Source: Gymnopus androsaceus JB14
Lineage: Eukaryota > Basidiomycota > Agaricomycetes > Agaricales > Omphalotaceae
Assembly (NCBI GenBank): GCA_009733575.1
Contig: ML769563.1
Location: 1-64,000 of the forward strand
Length of the DNA stretch: 64,000 bases
Reading direction: 5' to 3'
Positions 58,879-64,000 of the stretch are shown here, piece after piece; the stretch's first letter is position 1; each line of letters starts with the position of its first letter. Made by a program: the position numbers and the translations under genes. The notes under the pieces are model-generated. The model worked only from the letters and a program-made list of their open reading frames with translations, did no database searches and was not told the origin of the DNA.

Positions 58879-61800
58879 CGTCCTTATCCAGCGGATGAGA
58901 TAACATGGGGTTGTACCTCATCATACCGTTTCTACGTGACCCGTTGCAATGAAGATACTTACATGATATATGATGAAGTGGCGGATTACGATGGCATCGC
59001 GATACCTGAAAAGCTTTTGCTAAAAAGTAACTTTAAGTTATCTGCATGGTACGCGGAACAACGTGCCATACTTACGGAAACTCCTTATGACAAACAGTAC
59101 TGGGAGGAGAACAGTAGCTGGATTGGCGATGTATTTGAACAAGGAATAGAGTTTGTACTTACTTGTGGCATTCCTGCATATCCGAAAGGCCCGTATGAAC
59201 CACTCGAAAACCCCTTCGAGCGTTTTGAAGCTGTGCCTATTCCTAAATTGAATTGTTACTACTTCATTGACCATGGAACAAAAATGGTTAGTGATTACTT
59301 ACCGATTTCGCTTATAAAGAACACCAAGTTTGATTTGGTTAATTGGTGGGCCAAACACCTCGCCAAAGCCCTGGAAGAGGAAGAATTAAATTTTGAACGT
59401 GGAAAGCTTTCTATGAAAAAGAGAGCTCACCGACGGAATAACAGCGAAACTTGGAGGCGTCAGCGTCAAGGCGACATTCTTGTTTCAGCGGTCGAAGAGC
59501 GCTTAGAACAACACCGGATATATCCTGGAGATACTGATCGTCTACCACCGTATCCCTCGCGTTTCCTGGTTTCCCGTTCAGATAACGGAAATGGTATCAT
59601 TATACGAGATCTACTACGCGGATTACGACTCGAAACTTTAGTGGAACGAGTACTGAACCCTAACTTTCGACCCGCTAACGTGTGGAACCAATTATGTGCG
59701 CTTCAGGCAGGAGTCCCTAAATTTGAAGATATGGACTACCTAAGAATCGGAAATATATTTGGTGTTAGGGCTCAAAGAACACTGGCTAAATTCGTACCAT
59801 TCATACCTGAGGTGGATACTCCAGGTTATACTAGCAGTGAAAACTATTCGGTATATATTGATCCCTCCGATCCATCCAATTATATTATTGAGGATGTAGG
59901 ACGAGAATTCAGCACGAGAATCGAGGCTGAACTTCTCCGCAACCCGAACCTCAATCTTCCTGGTTGGTATCGAAAACGTTTGGAAAGTGCTCGCCGAGAG
60001 CTACTCCAACAGTTACAGGGGCCAATTGAATACGAATTCTTACCCAGGCTATTTCAGAAACCAGAAACGGACTTCGAAATCTCATTAGATCGAGACGTTG
60101 AATATAGTGATCATTACTTGCATTTGCTTTTTGGAAATCTACGATGGGAAGAGCGAAATGGGTTAGTTCATGTCTCTCATCTAGCAAGTGCTTATATTGA
60201 ACCTAGAACTTATCCAGGTCTTCAACGCAACTCTAGTACCGTAAAAGAGATAGGCCGCGTAGTGCCACGTCCCGTTATTATTGTAGTAAAAATCAATGAT
60301 AACCCAGTTCGAGCACTGATTGATAGTGGCTCACTGGCCGATTTTATGTCTACTTCATTGGCGGATCAGCTTAAAGTGAATAAGAAATATATGAAGGATC
60401 CAATACCTTTACACCAAGCGATCCAAGGATCTCGTTCAAAGATCCATTGCAGGACTACAGCAAATCTTAAGTATCAAGATATTGATAAAGACCATTATTT
60501 TTATATTGCGAATGTGTCTAATTATGACTTGATACTGGGCACGACGTGGATGTATATGCATCAAGTGCGGATTGGTTTGAATCCGACAACGGTAGAAATA
60601 GGTAGCAGCATACCTCTACCAATATCTGGAGATAATGTGACCTCGATTGAGACACAGGCAATTCATTTCGAAGAAGAAAAGATCACGACAGTTGTTGAAC
60701 AGCTGCGTGAATATGCAAAACCGATCTGTAAAACAGCCGCAGAGACACCTCTGCCACCGCTTCGTAGGATTAATCACACAATCCCGTTGATTGACGAGAA
60801 TAAGATTTATCCGTGGCGTCCCTCGAGATGTCCTGAAGCTTTCCGTGCACAGTGGGATCAGAAACGTAGGGACTACATCTCGACTGGCCGTTGGGTGGTC
60901 ACGACGTCTAGGAATACAGTGCCAATGATGTTAATTCCAAAATCTGCGAAACAGAAGGACTCACTTCGTATTGTTGTCGACTTACGTGCTCGGAATGCAA
61001 ACACGCATAAGCTTGCTTCGCCTCTTCCTAATATAGATGGTATAATTCGCCGTGTGGCGAAGGCAAAATATCGTAGCATAATTGACGGCAAGGATGCTTA
61101 TGAACAGATACGTATTATTCCCGAACACGTTCACCGTACATCGGTAACTACACCTGATGGTAGCATGGATAGTCAGGTTATCCAGCAAGGCGATTGTAAC
61201 GGTGGGGCAACGTACCAAGCGTGTATGAATTATATCTTCTCATCCATGATTGGTGTTTTCATGGATGTATATCTTGACGATATTGTAATCTACTCAGAGA
61301 CGTTAGAAGACCACATCAAGCACGTTAAAATGGTCATTGACGTTCTGCGTGAAGAACAATTTTATTTGAATGAGAATAAGTTGAATTTCTTACCTCGCGA
61401 GCTCCGTATCCTTGGACAAATCATTGATAATAACGGAATTCGTATGGACCCAGAAAAGGTTGATTCGATCGTAGCCTGGAAGGTCCCTACGGCAAAGGAT
61501 ACGTTGTCAGGTTTCCTCGGTGCGGTTGGTTATTTGACTGATAACTTACCTGGTATCCGAGGTCCGATGGGAATTCTCCATGCACGAACGGGTGCAGCTG
61601 TCGCTTTCCAGTGGACCTACACTGAACAGAGAGCTTTCGATGAGATTAAGAAGATTGTTGAACAATGGCGTGAGCACTCACGCGTGCCACTGGATTATTC
61701 TCCAGGTCATGCTCGTATCTGGATGGTGACGGATGCGAGTTCCGCGTCAGTTGCTGGCTTCGTATGTCAAGGTGACACATGGAAGAAAGGGGCCAAGGTC

Positions 61801-62061
61801 GCTGCTTTCTATAGTGCGAAGTTGAATTCGACCCAGCAAAATTACGCTGTTCATGAACTTGAGATGCTTGCGGGCGTCGAGACGATGCTGCAGCATCGAG
61901 ATATCCTCCAGGGCACGCACTTCACCTGGGTAACGGATCATAAGGCGTTAATACACCTTTTGAACCAGAAGAACCTATCTGGTCGGCAAGCTCGCTGGCT
62001 GGAGAAACTTGGTGAATTTGATTACGATATTGAATATATCCCTGGTGAAGAAAACATTTTG
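58879..62061 (+). CDS. Ty3/gypsy-type Pol (protease, RT, RNase H), continuation of Gag-Pol
   Basis: The frame resumes with the module also present at 51569-51705, followed by three more such modules. It then has an aspartic protease ('VRALIDSGSLADFMS', about 60305), RT ('LRIVVDLRARNANT', 'IIDGKDAYEQI', 'VYLDDIVIYSE' near 61270 with both catalytic Asp) and RNase H ('VTDASSASVAGF', 'YAVHELEMLAGV', 'WVTDHKALIHLL'). It breaks off at 'YIPGEENIL', just where integrase should start, and runs into LTR sequence at 62062. The catalytic residues are intact, but the element is incomplete. The frame's apparent start at 58810 lies in DIRS sequence and is not a real start. Confidence 0.82.
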
Positions 62062-62191
62062 GGCATCCAACCCATATATATATCGTAGGTAGAGTAGTTG
62101 TACCTCAGTTCACTCCGAATCGTAATGCTATCCCTATCATTTGGCCGGCAGGATGGAGAGATAAGTATCTAATCTGTAGGTACTCGTTACA
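62062..62191. repeat. Rearranged LTR at the junction of two gypsy elements
   Basis: 62062-62141 matches 48334-48413 of the 5' LTR in the same direction (80 bp, one or two differences). 62143-62191 matches 48280-48328 in reverse. In the intact LTR these two blocks are in the same direction, so here they meet head to head. Confidence 0.8.
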
Positions 62192-62205
62192 TACGCCCTC
62201 CTGGT
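62192..62205 (-). promoter_or_regulatory. Polypurine tract of the minus-strand gypsy element
   Basis: On the minus strand CAGGAGGGCGTA sits directly before TGTAACGAG, the LTR start, which is where the plus-strand primer of LTR retrotransposons lies. Confidence 0.55.
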
Positions 62206-62334
62206 CGACAAAGTAGACCACACCGGTAAGTAATGTATGGGGTTTTCGATAGGTAATTTTTAGTGAAGAATGTATAGTAAGAAAATAAGGAAAATTAAAT
62301 TAAATTAAGCGGGTACGCGCCCTCCAGAACGCAT

Positions 62335-64000
62335 TTAAGTATGCTTGGAAAACTTAAACCCACCAATACCATTCCTGGCACGCTCAGCAGCCGCGGCAGC
62401 CATCTTCTTCTCAGCCTTGGCCTTCTGAGCCTTCGCCATACCATTAACCTGGCTACGTGCAAAAGCATCCTTAGCCGCCTGAAGCTGTCGATATTCGGCG
62501 TCCAGGATCTGAACATGTCCAGGGGTGATAATTGGACCCGAGACAATGTCTGGCAGTGTGACCGTCAACATTTCCATAGTAGGAGAAGGGCTGGTAATGC
62601 CCGCGACAGGAACATCGTCACCAAACGCTCTACTAGCATCAAAGTAAGCCAACTTGGGGCTATCACTAGTAGTGCCGGTGCTTTTATTGAACAAACTCGC
62701 AAAGCGTGCATAACCTATAGCCGTAGTAGGCTTATCGGAACGCTCTCGGTTGTAATACTTTCGAATTTCCAAATCGAGAAGTATGTAATCGCGAATCTGC
62801 TGAGCAGCAACCGTGAAGGGAGATGCATCCCTTGTCTCGTAGACTGCAATGCGTTCCGGAGCCACACGATCAAAGATTGGCATACAATCGTCAGCAGGGG
62901 GAGTCTGTTCCATGGGAGCTGGCGTAGGGGAATTATTATGATGAGCCCTCGGCGGGGGACTGGAATCATCCTGTCGAGTATGATTATCCTTTCCCCAAGC
63001 CTCATGGGAGGCCATGCGTCCATTAGCCATTTTCAAAGTAAGATTTCTGCGGGGGCGAGAACGCTTGAGTTTTTCTTTCAACCTTAATTCCGTCGTGCTT
63101 AAAAGCTCTTCAGGAAGAAAATTTTCCTGTCTCAAGTCGCCCGAAAAGGAAATTGAGGCAATACCGAGTTCAATTTTCACCTCCTCGGGGGCATTTCCTG
63201 TACCTTTAGGCAATGCATGGATCGAACGAACATTCATAAGTTCTAAGTACTCGTTCAGACATGGTAATCCTTGAACCTCATGAATAGATAACCAGGTTTT
63301 ATCACCTGTGCTCCAAAGTACTTCAAAAATCATTAGGGAAGAGTGTCCGTAATGAGATATAATTTTTTCAATGCGCCATTGAGGCTGGGCATCAGGCGTC
63401 TCACTCAATTGGCTGTCCAAACGGCCTGGAAACCGCCTATCATCGTTAGGGACATGGATCCGAAGTAAGGAGGAGTGGAATACTGGATGAATTCCACGCT
63501 TAATGAAATGATTAGGCAACTCAACTCGGAAAGAGTGGTTCCCAAAGTCCTCCTGGATCCGATATGGACCAATATATTTGGGGATAAGCTTTTTAGCTAG
63601 TCCCTTCTCAAAGGATAGATTTTTCGTAGATAAGTATACGAGATCACCCTTACGGAATGGGTCAAAGCGTCGTTTACGGTTGGCGGCCCGTATCTGCTTT
63701 ACCCGAGCGTCTAAGATACTATCATGGGCGGCCATTATAGCTAGCCGCTGTAGACGTGCAAATGTCTTAACTGAGGGATATTCATTGGAACTAGTGTTCC
63801 AAACCATAGAACGGGGCATTCGTCCATTATTAAGTATAAATGGTGCGAATCCAGTAGACTCGGAGCGTGCACTATTTATCGCAAATTCAATAGCGGGCAA
63901 CTTAGACACCCAATTTTTCTGATCTGCTGACACGCATTGCCGTAGCATCTGAGTTACCGTTCGGTTGGCTCGTTCAGTTGCTCCATCTGACTGGGGGTGG
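62335..64000 (-). CDS. Ty3/gypsy-type integrase (C-terminal part) with extension, partial
   Basis: The frame runs off the window end. It begins with the end of the integrase catalytic core ('HPQSDGATERANRTV' at about 63995, then 'KLPAIEFAINSARSESTGFAPF'). A GPY/F-type segment follows ('FRKGDLVYLSTKNL', 'KLIPKYIGPYRI', 'FHSSLLRIHVPND'), then a chromodomain-like stretch ('YEVLW' equivalent 'FEVLWSTGDKTWLSI'). A long C-terminal extension contains a Pro-rich linker and an Ala/Lys-rich coiled end. The frame is open and intact to 62335. It is the part missing from the plus-strand element and shares its LTR start, so the two are the same family in opposite orientation. Confidence 0.8.
   Translation of the reverse strand, partial: HPQSDGATERANRTVTQMLRQCVSADQKNWVSKLPAIEFAINSARSESTGFAPFILNNGRMPRSMVWNTSSNEYPSVKTFARLQRLAIMAAHDSILDARVKQIRAANRKRRFDPFRKGDLVYLSTKNLSFEKGLAKKLIPKYIGPYRIQEDFGNHSFRVELPNHFIKRGIHPVFHSSLLRIHVPNDDRRFPGRLDSQLSETPDAQPQWRIEKIISHYGHSSLMIFEVLWSTGDKTWLSIHEVQGLPCLNEYLELMNVRSIHALPKGTGNAPEEVKIELGIASISFSGDLRQENFLPEELLSTTELRLKEKLKRSRPRRNLTLKMANGRMASHEAWGKDNHTRQDDSSPPPRAHHNNSPTPAPMEQTPPADDCMPIFDRVAPERIAVYETRDASPFTVAAQQIRDYILLDLEIRKYYNRERSDKPTTAIGYARFASLFNKSTGTTSDSPKLAYFDASRAFGDDVPVAGITSPSPTMEMLTVTLPDIVSGPIITPGHVQILDAEYRQLQAAKDAFARSQVNGMAKAQKAKAEKKMAAAAAERARNGIGGFKFSKHT

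Noticed and set aside
62341..63087. 248-codon plus-strand frame opposite integrase
   Set aside because: Shadow of the minus-strand integrase extension; it has no motifs of its own.

Overview
This is a eukaryotic window from a filamentous fungus, most likely a mushroom-forming basidiomycete (Agaricomycetes). The genes have many short GT-AG introns (about 50-70 nt) and tiny exons. The recognisable host families are ones expanded in that group: DUF6593, DUF6533 and DUF6534 proteins, F-box-like proteins and a small secreted Cys-rich protein. There is no operon organisation, Shine-Dalgarno logic or CRISPR. Species cannot be named from the sequence alone.

Layout. 1-8 kb: a DUF6593 gene (1261-1980, +), a broken F-box/LRR gene, an SDR fragment, a DUF6533 membrane protein gene (minus) and an intact F-box-like gene (6185-7709, +). 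8.5-15.3 kb: repeats, an HMG-box-like pseudogene with a Ala/Pro/Thr-rich tail between inverted repeats, and a decayed LINE ending in poly(A). 15.5-17.4 kb: a pseudogene of the 6.2 kb F-box gene, hit by two non-autonomous DNA elements. 19.4 kb: an intron-containing tRNA-Pro(AGG). 22.2-23.8 kb: a second F-box paralogue with a late frameshift. 24-35 kb: gene-poor DNA dominated by MITE-like elements with visible terminal inverted repeats and target duplications, a broken Tc1/mariner transposase, and one secreted-protein gene at 27.2-27.6 kb. 36.1-37.9 kb: a many-exon DUF6534 membrane protein gene. 42.6-43.5 kb: a four-exon 1-Cys peroxiredoxin. 43.7-45.5 kb: repeats and a tRNA-like/SINE-like segment. 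46.3-48.3 kb: the C-terminal part of a Gid7/WDR26-like WD40 gene, cut by an LTR retrotransposon.

48.28 kb to the end is a nested transposon complex. A Ty3/gypsy-type element begins with a 165-bp LTR placed inside the WD40 gene. Its Gag-Pol reading frame is split by a DIRS/Ngaro-like tyrosine-recombinase retrotransposon (minus strand: Gag, RT, RNase H, recombinase). A second, truncated copy of that element, full of small indels, follows in tandem. The Gag-Pol frame then resumes (protease, RT, RNase H), stops before integrase, and joins a rearranged LTR. That LTR abuts a same-family element in the opposite orientation, represented only by integrase and its C-terminal extension.

The main points for a second look are this nest (real tandem integration or assembly chimera), a repeated ~50-residue module between Gag and protease in the gypsy element, the same CpG-type Asp-to-Asn loss in the RT catalytic site of two unrelated retroelements, and several MITE families with target duplications. 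All family names come from reading motifs; no searches were run.
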